Below are positions 15,541 to 23,928 of a DNA stretch of 29,668 nt, piece after piece. Under the pieces are notes generated by a model that saw nothing but the letters and a program-made list of their open reading frames with translations, ran no database searches and was not told the DNA's origin. The position numbers and the translations under genes are program-made. Each line of letters begins with the position of its first letter. The stretch's first letter is position 1. The stretch is from CAYLNH01 sp964384625 (GTDB taxonomy: Bacteria; Verrucomicrobiota; Lentisphaeria; JABSQK01), in NCBI GenBank assembly GCA_964384625.1, contig CAYLNH010000061.1:1-29668 (forward strand), written 5' to 3'.

Positions 15541-18500
15541 CTAACAGAACGGTTCCAGGTATTCCCGCACCTGCGGACAATGACTCTCGCGCCGCAGGCG
15601 CCGCAACGTGTGGCGCGGCAGTTTCGCCCGATGCCGGTCGATCACCGCCAAGGCGTCGGCGCCGAGAACGAGCAGGGCGCGGACCACGGCGATTTCGTCC
15701 GCGTGCCAGCGTTTGGGGAAATTCTGCCGCAGGTCCTCCTGCAGTTGCTCGCGTTCAAAACCGGCGACGGCATACCAGTCAAAGGGCTCGCAGCCGTCGA
15801 AGTACCAGTCGGCAAACAGCCGCAAGTCGTCGGGGTCCAGGTTCGCGATATCTTCCGGCGTCGCCAGCCGGGCGCCGGCCTGCCGGGCCAGCTGACTGCA
15901 GTACTGGTCCAGGGCGATCTTGTTCCAGATGCCGCGGCCATACGAGTTGAAACCGTAGATCCGGCCGCCGCGGTCCATGGCCAACAGCTTGCGGCCGATG
16001 ATGTGGCCGCGGCTGTTGCACACATATACCACCCGCTTGTTGGCCTCGATCGCGTTGGCCACCGTGGAATAGGCCGAACCGCCGCCGACGCTCAGGCAGG
16101 TATCGAACAGATTGCCCATCTGCAGAATCAGCAACGGGTCATCTTCAAGGTAAATCGTCCAGGTCTCGCCATGCTGCTCGCGAGACCGCTGGAACCGGCC
16201 CATCCAGACTGCGGGATCGACGCCGCCCGCCGCCACGGTTTCGAGAAAACGCTGGTTAACCGGATGCCGTCGGAACCAGTCCGGCTCCGCCGAAGCCGTC
16301 ATCCGCAGGAGCTCCTTCAGCAGGCGGCGATTCTGCGAAACCGTCAGACCCAGCAGCAGCGCGTTATCCCAGTTGGCGTCGTTATGGATGTCGATGGCCG
16401 GGTTCAGCAGTTTCCAATGGCGCTCGATGGCCCGGGCGACCACGCGCTCCAGGGCTTCGAGCTGCCACTGTCCCAGGTGCTTGTCCAGTTCTTTCGAGAG
16501 ATCGCGTTCAATCCAGTCCGCCAGGGCGTCGGGATCCTCCAGGTAGTGCTGCACATTTGCCAGTCGCGCCGCCACCGTCGGCGACAACTGCTTATCGGCA
16601 GTCTTCCGTTCAAGCGCCGTCAATTCCGCCCGCAGATGTGAGGGGCGGTCGAGGATCTTGCGGATGCTCTTCGGCAGTTTCCTGCCGGGATGCAGATATT
16701 CATGCCAGGCCAGCAGCGCCTGCATCGCCGGCACACAGCCCGCCGGCGTATGGGGAGGGATCTCTGCACCCGGGGCAGTTCTGATGTTCTCCCATTGGCT
16801 CAAATCGTTGTGCAGCGCATACGTCGACTGCAGCCGCAACGCCAGGGCCAGCCGCTGCAGCATCAGCTTGACCCGGATGATAAACTCGGTCCGCTCCGTC
16901 ATCCGGCTGAGAAACCGCTGAACCGTCGGGTGCTGATCGAGGAAGCGCCAGCTGTTGGCCGAGTTTGCCGGGTAGGGGTATGTCTGTTGCGGGCTGTTGT
17001 TCAGGCAGTTCTGCAGCCGTTCCGCCGAACCGCCGCTGAGCAGCACGGAAAGCTCGACATCGACGCCGGTCGCAAAGTACGGTTGGGGTTCGTGGACATT
17101 GTTTGCCAGCAACTGCTCGTCCTGCCGGTCGCAGGCCAGGTTCAACTGGCTGATCACATCCTCGACGTCGGGGTGTCCGAGCCGCTCCCAATGGAACGCG
17201 ATCTCGATCAAGGTCGTACGCCAGCTGAAGACGTCGACCACCGGCCAGCTATCCTGTTTCCGGGCGCGCCGGACAATTCGGACGGCGGTGTTCAGGATCT
17301 CCTCGAGCAGTTCAAAACGCCGCCGCAGGAAGTCCTGCTGCGCCCGGCCGCCGCCGGTTTGGACGAAGCGCAGGATGTCCTCCAACAGGTACACCAGGTC
17401 ATCCCAGTTGCAGGTGTCTGTCCGGGCCAGTTCTACCGTCCACAGCGCCAGCCGGCGGGCCAGGTGCTGGTCTTCGATCTGGAAGAGTTCGGCCCAGGTC
17501 GCCCGGCTGTAGGCCGGCAGCGAGTACCATTCGTCGTCGGCTTCGGCCAGGAACGCCATCGCCGTCTCAATGCCGGCCGGCCGGCCGTTGAAAATCCGCA
17601 GCAGCCAGTCAGCCAGATGCGCCTCGAAAAGCAGCGGCACGTAGTCTTCGTACAGCTCCGGAACTGCCGCCAGCGCCGCCAGGATGCCGTCCTCCAGGAA
17701 CCGTTTCGCCAGCTCCTCACACGTGGGCGGCCGGCCGTTGCCGCCGACCCGGGTACTGATATGCTGCAGCATCAGGTCCCCGTGGAGACCGGCCAGCGAG
17801 ATCGTCCGTTCAACGGTCCCCGGCTCGCCGTCACCACGGTCGAGACTGGCCGCCAGCGCGGCGGTCGCCAGCCGCACCGGGCCGCAGGCCGCGGCTCCGG
17901 GCAGGCAATGCCGCCGACAATGATCCAGCCACGACGCAAACGCTCCGGTCGCCTGGTTCGACCCCGTCCGGGCGGCGATGCGTCCCAACAGAGCCGCCAT
18001 CGCGAGGGCCGCCGGCCGCGGCGGTTTTCGGCGGACGGTCAAGACGCTCTCCAACCGCTGCATCAAAGCGTAGCTCGGGTCCACATCATCATTGTTCAGA
18101 TCGCGGACAAAGCTGAGCATATCGTCGGGCAGCTCAATGCCGATGAGCCAGCGGCAGACAACGCGAATCGGATCCCGCTTGCGGCCGACGCCCTCCACGG
18201 CAATCCCGGACGCCTGCAGGCGGGCCGTCAGCAGTTGACGGCAACAGTGGTCAAAATCCCGATTCCACCGCCGCTGCCGCCCGGCCACCGTCAGATAGTG
18301 CGGGTGCTCCTGGAGCGCGCAGCCGAACAGCTCGAGGATTCGCTGCCGGCGATTGCGCGGTTCCTGCTCGATCCGTTTCCAGGCGGCCAGGACCGCCGGC
18401 AGATCCCGCAGCAGGCCGTCGACATCCGGTTCCGCGGCCAGCAGTTGGTACTCGCGGATGGCGCCGGCCCATTCCGGCCGGTTCAGCTCCGGCCACTCCT

Positions 18501-19269
18501 GCACCAGCGCCAGCAGCCGGCGGATATTGACATTCCGACAGACCAGCGCCAGCAGATCGGGCGACCAGGTCTTCAGAAGCTGTCCCAGCGATTTATAGGC
18601 CAGCAGTTTATCCGGTACCCGCGCATGCGGCCGGCGTCCGAGCAGGACGGCAGCCAGCTGTTGACTTGGCGACGGCCGGCCCGCCAGCGGGTCAAGGTGG
18701 TCCTCGAGAACATGGTTCGGCAGCAAACGGGAGGGCCGCAGACGACTGCTGCCGATCCAGCCGCAGAGCGCCTCGATGGTGAGGCCCTCAGCGTTCTCCG
18801 TCTGTTCGGGACCGATCGCCTGGAAGACGGCGGAATACCGGTGCAGCCGGCGGTACAGCTTCTCCCGCCAGGCGGCGGCATCGCCGACCAGCCGCGACAG
18901 CTCGCGTTCTTTCTGCGGCAACAGCGACAACAGCCACGACGCATCCGACAGACTGCGGCTGGTCACCGGATGGAGGTCGCCGACCTTCGGCTGTAGCCGG
19001 CGGCCGGCTTCGTCCGCAAAGGACAACTCGACCGCGAACAACCCGGCTGCGCGCCCCCGCAGGTTCTCGGTGAGCAATTGCCCCAGCGGTCGGCATTCGG
19101 GGATAACCACGTCCGGCTCCTGCACGGGCGCCCCGCCCCAATACAACGGACGGTTTTCCAACCAGGACAACCGGCGGACCAGATCGCGCGCAGCCAGTTT
19201 CTCCGACCGCCGCCGTCGGCCCTTCGGTACGCGCGTCTCGTAGTATTTCTCGTAATCGTCGTGTGGCAT
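15541..19269 (-). CDS. Large protein of unknown function with PcfJ-reminiscent C-terminal module
   Basis: 1,242 residues, not recognised. The N-terminus is basic (residues 16-34 rich in Arg/Lys). The bulk, about 100-1000, is helical with many Leu/Ala/Arg and Trp positions and reads like an alpha-solenoid. There is no signal peptide or membrane segment, so it should be cytoplasmic. The most structured part is near the C-terminus: MGNLFDTCLSVGGGSAYSTV (1051-1070, Cys1058), then NKRVVYVC (1077-1084), then GRKLLAM (1092-1098). A Cys followed by a YxR-like strand and a second strand resembles the layout of PcfJ-like proteins, but this is only a pattern likeness. It stands alone, with 215-356 bp on each side, and has no canonical ribosome site. 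Codon use matches its neighbours. Confidence 0.85.
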   Translation of the reverse strand: MPHDDYEKYYETRVPKGRRRRSEKLAARDLVRRLSWLENRPLYWGGAPVQEPDVVIPECRPLGQLLTENLRGRAAGLFAVELSFADEAGRRLQPKVGDLHPVTSRSLSDASWLLSLLPQKERELSRLVGDAAAWREKLYRRLHRYSAVFQAIGPEQTENAEGLTIEALCGWIGSSRLRPSRLLPNHVLEDHLDPLAGRPSPSQQLAAVLLGRRPHARVPDKLLAYKSLGQLLKTWSPDLLALVCRNVNIRRLLALVQEWPELNRPEWAGAIREYQLLAAEPDVDGLLRDLPAVLAAWKRIEQEPRNRRQRILELFGCALQEHPHYLTVAGRQRRWNRDFDHCCRQLLTARLQASGIAVEGVGRKRDPIRVVCRWLIGIELPDDMLSFVRDLNNDDVDPSYALMQRLESVLTVRRKPPRPAALAMAALLGRIAARTGSNQATGAFASWLDHCRRHCLPGAAACGPVRLATAALAASLDRGDGEPGTVERTISLAGLHGDLMLQHISTRVGGNGRPPTCEELAKRFLEDGILAALAAVPELYEDYVPLLFEAHLADWLLRIFNGRPAGIETAMAFLAEADDEWYSLPAYSRATWAELFQIEDQHLARRLALWTVELARTDTCNWDDLVYLLEDILRFVQTGGGRAQQDFLRRRFELLEEILNTAVRIVRRARKQDSWPVVDVFSWRTTLIEIAFHWERLGHPDVEDVISQLNLACDRQDEQLLANNVHEPQPYFATGVDVELSVLLSGGSAERLQNCLNNSPQQTYPYPANSANSWRFLDQHPTVQRFLSRMTERTEFIIRVKLMLQRLALALRLQSTYALHNDLSQWENIRTAPGAEIPPHTPAGCVPAMQALLAWHEYLHPGRKLPKSIRKILDRPSHLRAELTALERKTADKQLSPTVAARLANVQHYLEDPDALADWIERDLSKELDKHLGQWQLEALERVVARAIERHWKLLNPAIDIHNDANWDNALLLGLTVSQNRRLLKELLRMTASAEPDWFRRHPVNQRFLETVAAGGVDPAVWMGRFQRSREQHGETWTIYLEDDPLLILQMGNLFDTCLSVGGGSAYSTVANAIEANKRVVYVCNSRGHIIGRKLLAMDRGGRIYGFNSYGRGIWNKIALDQYCSQLARQAGARLATPEDIANLDPDDLRLFADWYFDGCEPFDWYAVAGFEREQLQEDLRQNFPKRWHADEIAVVRALLVLGADALAVIDRHRAKLPRHTLRRLRRESHCPQVREYLEPFC

Positions 19270-19625
19270 GGGACCAATCTACTCGCGGTGCACAGCGCAG
19301 CGAAGCCGCATCCGGAGCCGCTCTTCGTTGTCCTGATCGTTGCCGCTTCGCTGTTGCCCTGGACAGTCGGCCTGGAGCCCGCCGGTCTCGTTTCGCAGCC
19401 AATCCGACGCGGCAATCGCTTCACTCCGGCAGGCGCCAACGATCAAGCCAAGGACTCATGATTGCGCGCGGCGGCAGCTTGGCACGAAGCCCTGATTGTG
19501 CCGCGCAAGTCACACAGCTTCACACCAGCTGGAGTTCTCCGGTTGCTCCGCGCCGGCATCCCGCATTGGTAGTATGGGGTGATGGTTGGATGCGGGCCGG
19601 CCGGGTTGTCTGTGCCGCACGCGGT
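19270..19625. other. Intergenic, nothing recognised
   Basis: 356 bp between the phosphofructokinase stop and the start of the large unknown protein. I find no gene, terminator with T-tract, repeat or convincing promoter on the minus strand, although a promoter for the large gene must lie here or further upstream. Confidence 0.6.
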
Positions 19626-20711
19626 CTAATCGCCGAAACAGATCCCGAGATCGCGGCCGGTGATGATGCTGTCGGAATCGAGCGGCACGCCTTTCATCTC
19701 GCTGACTGCTTTCTCGATCGGGACCGGCACAATCTCAGTTCCCTGCAGCGCCGTCATATAGCCGAGCTTGCCGTCTTCAATCAACCGCACCGCCGCCGCG
19801 CCGAAACGCAGCGCCAGCAGCCGGTCAAAGGCCGTGGGGCCGCCGCCGCGCTGCAGGTGGCCCAACACAATAAAGCGCGTTTCCTTATCCGTCCGTTGAT
19901 GAATTGCCAGGGCAACCTTCTCGGCCAGCCCGCCGAGGCGCACCTCACGGCCGACTTCCACGGCGTCGACCGACAGTTCGCCGCCCTTCGGCTTGGCGCC
20001 CTCGGCAACCACAACGATCGAAAACTGACGCCCCTCTCTTTCGCGCTGCATGATCTTCTCACAGACCTTCTCGATGTCGTAGGGGATCTCCGGCAGCAGG
20101 ATCACGTCGGCCGTACCGGCAATGCCGGCGTTCAACGCGATCCAGCCCGCATATCGACCCATCAACTCCACAACCATCACCCGACGGTGGCTTTCCGCCG
20201 TACTGTGCAGCCGGTCGATCGCTTCGGTAGCAATGCTGACAGCTGTGTCGAAACCGAAGGTCGCGTCGGTGGAGAACAAGTCGTTGTCGATTGTTTTCGG
20301 CACGCCGACAAGCGGCACGCCTTTCTGTTGCAGTTTGTTGGCGATCCGCAACGAACCGTCGCCGCCGATGCAGACCAGGGCCTCGGCGCCGGTCTCGCGG
20401 ATGCGTTCCACCAGTTTGTCGGAGAGATCAACAATCTCGGTGCTGCCGTCTTCCTGCTCCAGGGGATACTCAAACGGATTGCCCTTGTTGACCGTTCCCA
20501 GGATCGTACCGCCGAGGAATGTAATGCCGCGCACCGAGGTCCGCGTCAGTTCCACCAGTCCCGCACTCGGATCCTCACGCAGCAGGCCTTCATAGCCGTG
20601 TTTGATGCCGGTCACCAGCCAGCCCCGATTTCGGGCTGACAGCGTCACAGCACGAATAACCGCGTTCAATCCGGGAGCATCGCCGCCACCGGTATTAACC
20701 AGAATATGCAT
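19626..20711 (-). CDS. pfkA: 6-phosphofructokinase, predicted ATP-dependent
   Basis: 361 residues, phosphorylating fructose 6-phosphate in glycolysis. Seen: nucleotide-loop GGGDAPGLN at 8-16, GGDGS at 116-120, catalytic PKTIDND at 138-144 (base D142) and MGR at 184-186. Aligned by eye to E. coli PfkA (offset 15), G119 corresponds to Gly104 and K139 to residue 124. Gly at 104 is the mark of ATP use (PPi enzymes have Asp), while Lys at 124 is shared with PPi enzymes and with actinobacterial ATP enzymes. Thus it is ATP-type in a Gly/Lys background. It is a single gene with promoter-like boxes at 20765-20793 and only a weak ribosome site. The enzyme could be tested for PPi use. Confidence 0.95.
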   Translation of the reverse strand: MHILVNTGGGDAPGLNAVIRAVTLSARNRGWLVTGIKHGYEGLLREDPSAGLVELTRTSVRGITFLGGTILGTVNKGNPFEYPLEQEDGSTEIVDLSDKLVERIRETGAEALVCIGGDGSLRIANKLQQKGVPLVGVPKTIDNDLFSTDATFGFDTAVSIATEAIDRLHSTAESHRRVMVVELMGRYAGWIALNAGIAGTADVILLPEIPYDIEKVCEKIMQREREGRQFSIVVVAEGAKPKGGELSVDAVEVGREVRLGGLAEKVALAIHQRTDKETRFIVLGHLQRGGGPTAFDRLLALRFGAAAVRLIEDGKLGYMTALQGTEIVPVPIEKAVSEMKGVPLDSDSIITGRDLGICFGD

Positions 20712-20764
20712 GGTATCAATCCCCGCACGTTTTCAAGGGGTTCCAAGGTCAACAATGAACTTCA

Positions 20765-20793
20765 ACTATACCATCCCGGCCTGCCGTTGTCGA
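20765..20793 (-). promoter_or_regulatory. Sigma70-like promoter for pfkA
   Basis: On the minus strand TCGACA (20788-20793) and TATAGT (20765-20770) are separated by 17 bases. Each box matches five of six consensus positions. The implied leader is about 47 bases. The -35 box lies in the loop and arm of a small inverted repeat (20780-20799). Confidence 0.55.
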
Positions 20794-20798
20794 GGCAG

Positions 20799-20840
20799 GG
20801 TTCAGGAGGTTCACGGTTCAGCGGTTCAGGAGGTCCACGG
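20799..20840. repeat. 24 bp direct repeat, 1.75 copies
   Basis: ggttcaggaggttcacgg (20799-20816) recurs as ggttcaggaggtccacgg (20823-20840) with one mismatch, joined by ttcagc, giving a period of 24 bases. Confidence 0.85.
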
Positions 20841-21091
20841 TTTCCGCCACAAGCGGACCAGCCCGTGGCCGGCAGAGCTCAAGCGTGCCATTTACTTCCA
20901 TTCCTTGCCGACCGTTGCGGGTCGGCGCCAAAGCTCCGCCTTTGTCAGAGATCGACATTCACCTGGTTCCTGCCTTCTTCAACAAAACCGGCTCCCTGGA
21001 CAAGCTCTGCGAAGCCGTCCGCGACTACGCCAGGCAGTCCTGAATCCCGCCTGCCCCGCGGCTTACGCGACGTGTTGCAGACACCTCCGCT

Positions 21092-21216
21092 CACCGAGCA
21101 CCGAGCACCGATCGCTCTTTTCGGAGCAGTCGTCCGAAATGTATCACAAGCAGAGTTCGCGCCTGGCCGATCGCTGAAGGGATGAGAACATCACCGAGTA
21201 CCGGTTACCGATCACT
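21092..21216. repeat. Pair of imperfect 25 bp repeats spaced 100 bp
   Basis: The segment 21092-21116 (caccgagcaccgagcaccga then tcgct) and the segment 21192-21216 (caccgagtaccggttaccga then tcact) match at 20 of 25 positions. The second copy runs into the last codons of the DUF2062 gene. Confidence 0.6.
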
Positions 21217-21793
21217 TCCCCTCTACCCCCGGCGACGGCGGCTCGTCGATGGCTTTGTGGACGCCTTTCAGCGCCTGGGTCTCAGCAATGCGCGCTTCCA
21301 GTTTGCGCTGTTTCTTCTCCCGTCGGGCAGCACGGCGACGACGAAAGCTCTCCACCAGAAAGCGGGTCACGTAGTAACTGACAATCGAGCCGAGGACAGC
21401 CGTGATAAAAGCACCGACGAAGAAGACAATCGCGAGGTTGCCGCCCTGTTTGAACGTATTGACCAGAAACGGCCAGACTTCGGCGCCCTCACGGGGGATC
21501 TCAAAGCGGCGGACCTGCAGGCCGGTCATGTACTTGCCGAGCGCGATGTAGAACAGGTAGAGCGGCCCGAAGGTCAGCGGATTGGAGACCCAGCAGCCGA
21601 CCAGGGCCGTCAGGCGATTGGCTTTCAGCAGGATCGCAATGGCCAGCGCCAGCACCATCTGCATGGTCGGCGGTACGAACAACCCGATAAACACCCCGAT
21701 CGCCATGCCCAGCGCGATCTTCTCCGGGGTCCCGGTCTGCCGGATGACCTTGAGATAGTAATAACGAAACGGTCGATCGAATTTGTAGGGCAT
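21212..21793 (-). CDS. DUF2062 family membrane protein
   Basis: 193 residues from the ATG at 21793 (MPYKFDRPFRYYYLKVIRQ). The frame is open further upstream, but that extension is not family-like. The DUF2062 pattern is visible: the TPEKIALGMAIGVFIGLFVP segment near 21-40, a second hydrophobic stretch, WVSNPLTFGPLY near 69-80, and a last membrane segment around 123-147, followed by a basic C-terminal tail with many Arg/Lys/Glu. It is an inner-membrane protein of unknown function; some family members are found near glycosyltransferases. Promoter-like boxes lie just upstream; there is no clear Shine-Dalgarno. Confidence 0.9.
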   Translation of the reverse strand: MPYKFDRPFRYYYLKVIRQTGTPEKIALGMAIGVFIGLFVPPTMQMVLALAIAILLKANRLTALVGCWVSNPLTFGPLYLFYIALGKYMTGLQVRRFEIPREGAEVWPFLVNTFKQGGNLAIVFFVGAFITAVLGSIVSYYVTRFLVESFRRRRAARREKKQRKLEARIAETQALKGVHKAIDEPPSPGVEGK

Positions 21794-22135
21794 GAGCGGT
21801 GGGTCCCAGTTTTGTTGGGGAGACGATACACCTGCAAACCCGAAAGACAATGAAGCGACTCCCGACTGGGCGCATGTCTGTTCTGCAGGCGCCTGCTGCC
21901 GGCAATCGGTTCGTACCAGACGATGCCAGGTGGTCAATCCGTCTGATGAAGAAGCTCATTCATGGGACAGCCTTCTCTTTCTCCTTCCCCCCGTGTTTCG
22001 GGCGCCGCCGTTCCGAACTCTTGAAAACCGGGATTGCCCGCCCGCCTGCCGTCCGTCCTCCGGCACTCCGCAAAGACACGCTGCCGGCCGGGCCGCACGG
22101 AACCCGCAGGCCCGCCGGCGCATCGCCCTTTCGCG
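21794..22135. other. Intergenic with one palindrome
   Basis: 342 bp between sixA and the DUF2062 gene. Apart from the promoter-like boxes near its left end, it contains a perfect 12 bp palindrome, gcaggcgcctgc, at 21885-21896. No gene is supported; the open frames here have the composition of shadows. Confidence 0.55.
21823..21850 (-). promoter_or_regulatory. Sigma70-like promoter for the DUF2062 gene
   Basis: On the minus strand TTGTCT (21845-21850) and TATCGT (21823-21828) are 16 bases apart. Each matches four of six consensus positions. The implied leader is about 20-25 bases. Confidence 0.4.
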
Positions 22136-22633
22136 TCACCCCGCCATATCCGGGCTGACGTACGCCAGGAGTTCGGCAAAGCTGCGACCGCGACCGGACT
22201 GCACCTGCAGGGCATAGAGATCACCGGTCTTCACGGTCCAGGGGTACGTGCGCCCGTCGAACAAGAGACTGCCGAGAATATGGCCGACATCCGGTTCGTG
22301 CAGCACTGCCAGCATCCAGCGGTTCTCGGTATCGCCGAAGTTCTGCGCCGCCCGCAACAACTCATCCGCGCTGCTGCCCGGCGCCAGGATGGTCAGCGGC
22401 ATGGGCGAAATATCCGCCGTCAGTTCGCCGGCGATCAGACTGGCCGTCTCCTGCGTGCGGATGAACGGGCTGCAGACAATCGGATTGGGGATCCAGCCTT
22501 CGCGCTGCAGCAATTGACCGAGGCGCACGGCATTCTCTTTGCCGACCTCCGACAACGGCCGATCGGCATCGTACGGGACGTCGGCGTCCTCGCGGGTGAG
22601 CGCGGCGGTATGCCGCATGATCATAATCTTCAT
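22136..22633 (-). CDS. sixA: SixA-type phosphohistidine phosphatase
   Basis: 165 residues, histidine-phosphatase superfamily, matching the short SixA type (about 160). The catalytic RH motif is at R7-H8, SPFIRTQET (55-63) supplies the second arginine (R59), and LHEPDVG at 111-117 supplies the second catalytic His (H112). SixA dephosphorylates phosphohistidine proteins such as phosphotransfer domains or PTS components; the substrate here is unknown. The usual Gly after RH is replaced by Thr (RHTAA), a mild departure. The gene stands alone, with weak promoter-like boxes at 22662-22689 and no strong ribosome site. Confidence 0.88.
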   Translation of the reverse strand: MKIMIMRHTAALTREDADVPYDADRPLSEVGKENAVRLGQLLQREGWIPNPIVCSPFIRTQETASLIAGELTADISPMPLTILAPGSSADELLRAAQNFGDTENRWMLAVLHEPDVGHILGSLLFDGRTYPWTVKTGDLYALQVQSGRGRSFAELLAYVSPDMAG

Positions 22634-22661
22634 GGGAAACCAAGTTATTGAAAACGCAGCA

Positions 22662-22689
22662 AACCTAGCCTGAGGCCGGCCGAAATCAA
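22662..22689 (-). promoter_or_regulatory. Weak sigma70-like promoter for sixA
   Basis: On the minus strand TTGATT (22684-22689) and TAGGTT (22662-22667) are 16 bases apart, placed just after the stop of the small membrane protein and about 35 bases before the sixA ATG. Confidence 0.3.
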
Positions 22690-22715
22690 GAGACAGCCCG
22701 GGCAGCAGGACTTTC

Positions 22716-22868
22716 TCAATGGTCCTTCCCCAACCAGAGGATCAGCACCCAGAAGCCGCCGAAACCGAGGATGAACATGTAGAGCGCGAACATGGCGTCG
22801 CCGCTCGGCACCATGACCAATCCCAGAAGAACAATGAGAAAGATGACGACACCGGCAGTGATCCTCAT
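22716..22868 (-). CDS. Small membrane protein (50 residues) downstream of galE
   Basis: A frame of 50 residues starting MRITAGVVIFLIVLLGLVMV and ending LGKDH. It has two hydrophobic segments (about 4-20 and 26-46) joined by a short PSGDAMF turn, giving a two-pass membrane hairpin. The ATG lies three bases after the galE stop (TGACCGATG), which suggests translational coupling; there is no separate Shine-Dalgarno. Codon use is like that of its neighbours, and the hydrophobic pattern is too regular for chance. I do not recognise the family. Any link to UDP-sugar use is only by position. Confidence 0.7.
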   Translation of the reverse strand: MRITAGVVIFLIVLLGLVMVPSGDAMFALYMFILGFGGFWVLILWLGKDH

Positions 22869-22871
22869 CGG

Positions 22872-23891
22872 TCAATCGCCGTCAGTGAAACCATTCGGGT
22901 TCTGTGACTGCCAGCGCCAGGTATCGCGGCACATATCGTCGAGATCGCGTTCCGCCTTCCAGCCGAGTTCCTGTTCGGCAAAGGTCGGGTCGGCATAGCA
23001 CTCGGCGGCGTCGCCGGGCCGGCGCGCCACGATCTCGTACGGCACGTCCCTGCCGCTGGCCCGCTCAAACGCTTTGATTGCTTCGAGCACACTGTAGCCG
23101 CGCCCGGTACCCAGGTTGCAGGCGAAGACCCCGGGGTTCGCCGCCAGCTTGTCCAGCGCCTTCAGATGACCGATCGCCAGGTCGACGACGTGGATGTAGT
23201 CGCGGACGCCGGTGCCGTCCGGCGTCGGATAGTCGTCACCGTAGACACTGAGCTTTTCAAGCCGGCCGACGGCGACCTGAGCGATATACGGCAGCAGGTT
23301 GTTGGGGATGCCCGCCGGGTCCTCGCCGATGCGGCCGCTCTCATGCGCGCCGATCGGGTTGAAATAGCGCAGCAACGCCACATTCAGCGTCGGATCCGCC
23401 GCCTGGAGGTCGCGCAGGATGTACTCCATCGTCAGCTTGGTACGGCCGTACGGGTTCACCGCAAACAACGGCGAGTCTTCTGTGATCGGCACGGTTTCCG
23501 GGTCACCGTAGACCGTCGCCGACGAACTGAAGACGATATTGTTGATGCCCTGTTCCTGCATGACTTCGCAGAGCACGAGGGTGCCGGTGATGTTGTTCTG
23601 GTAGTATTTCAGGGGGACCTTCGCCGATTCACCGACGGCTTTCAGAGCGGCGAAATGGATCACCGCGTCGAATCCGGCACCAGCAGCCACCTTGGTCATC
23701 CCGTCTTTGTTACGGATATCGACTTCGTGGAAGTCGGCCCGCTTCCCGGTGATTTCTTCGACTCGCCGAATGGATTCCTTCGAGCTGTTGCAGAGGTTGT
23801 CAACGATTGTGACTTCGTGATTTGCGTTCAGCAGTTCGACCACAGTGTGGCTGCCGATGTATCCGGCGCCGCCGGTAACCAGTACGTTCAT
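22872..23891 (-). CDS. galE: UDP-glucose 4-epimerase
   Basis: 339 residues, the usual GalE length, interconverting UDP-glucose and UDP-galactose with bound NAD. The nucleotide-binding loop TGGAGYIGSH is at 6-15, catalytic Ser124 lies in FSSSATVYG, and Tyr148/Lys152 in YGRTK. The start at 23891 is set by AGGA about ten bases upstream; an upstream in-frame ATG would add 22 unlike residues. Promoter-like boxes lie at 23929-23957. A small membrane-protein gene follows after three bases. The product feeds galactose use and cell-surface polysaccharide synthesis. Confidence 0.96.
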   Translation of the reverse strand: MNVLVTGGAGYIGSHTVVELLNANHEVTIVDNLCNSSKESIRRVEEITGKRADFHEVDIRNKDGMTKVAAGAGFDAVIHFAALKAVGESAKVPLKYYQNNITGTLVLCEVMQEQGINNIVFSSSATVYGDPETVPITEDSPLFAVNPYGRTKLTMEYILRDLQAADPTLNVALLRYFNPIGAHESGRIGEDPAGIPNNLLPYIAQVAVGRLEKLSVYGDDYPTPDGTGVRDYIHVVDLAIGHLKALDKLAANPGVFACNLGTGRGYSVLEAIKAFERASGRDVPYEIVARRPGDAAECYADPTFAEQELGWKAERDLDDMCRDTWRWQSQNPNGFTDGD

Positions 23892-23928
23892 ATTCTGTCC
23901 TGTTAGGGTTGAATGATGTCGTTGCCAG

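Larger units (their letters stand above)
20712..21211. other. 500 bp intergenic region with short repeats and a possible gene relic
   Basis: Beyond the pfkA promoter this stretch holds a hairpin (20780-20799, cctgcc/ggcagg), a 24 bp direct repeat (20799-20840) and an imperfect 25 bp repeat pair 100 bp apart. On the plus strand, codons 20948-21043 read EIDIHLVPAFFNKTGSLDKL followed by CEAVRDYARQS and a stop. This looks like the C-terminal end of some protein. The frame stays open upstream to about 20879 but becomes Pro/Ser-rich and has no plausible start. I regard it as a possible relic, not a gene. Confidence 0.45.

Noticed and set aside
16690..18996. 768-codon plus-strand frame opposite the orphan protein
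   Set aside because: Composition is Arg/Gln/Pro filler. The minus-strand frame is longer (1,242 codons), ends between natural spacers and has a structured C-terminus.
19263..20639. 458-codon plus-strand frame over pfkA
   Set aside because: It is antisense to a complete phosphofructokinase with all catalytic motifs.
21934..22224. 96-codon minus-strand frame overlapping the end of sixA
   Set aside because: It overlaps sixA codons in another frame, has low-complexity Arg/Gly composition and no ribosome site.
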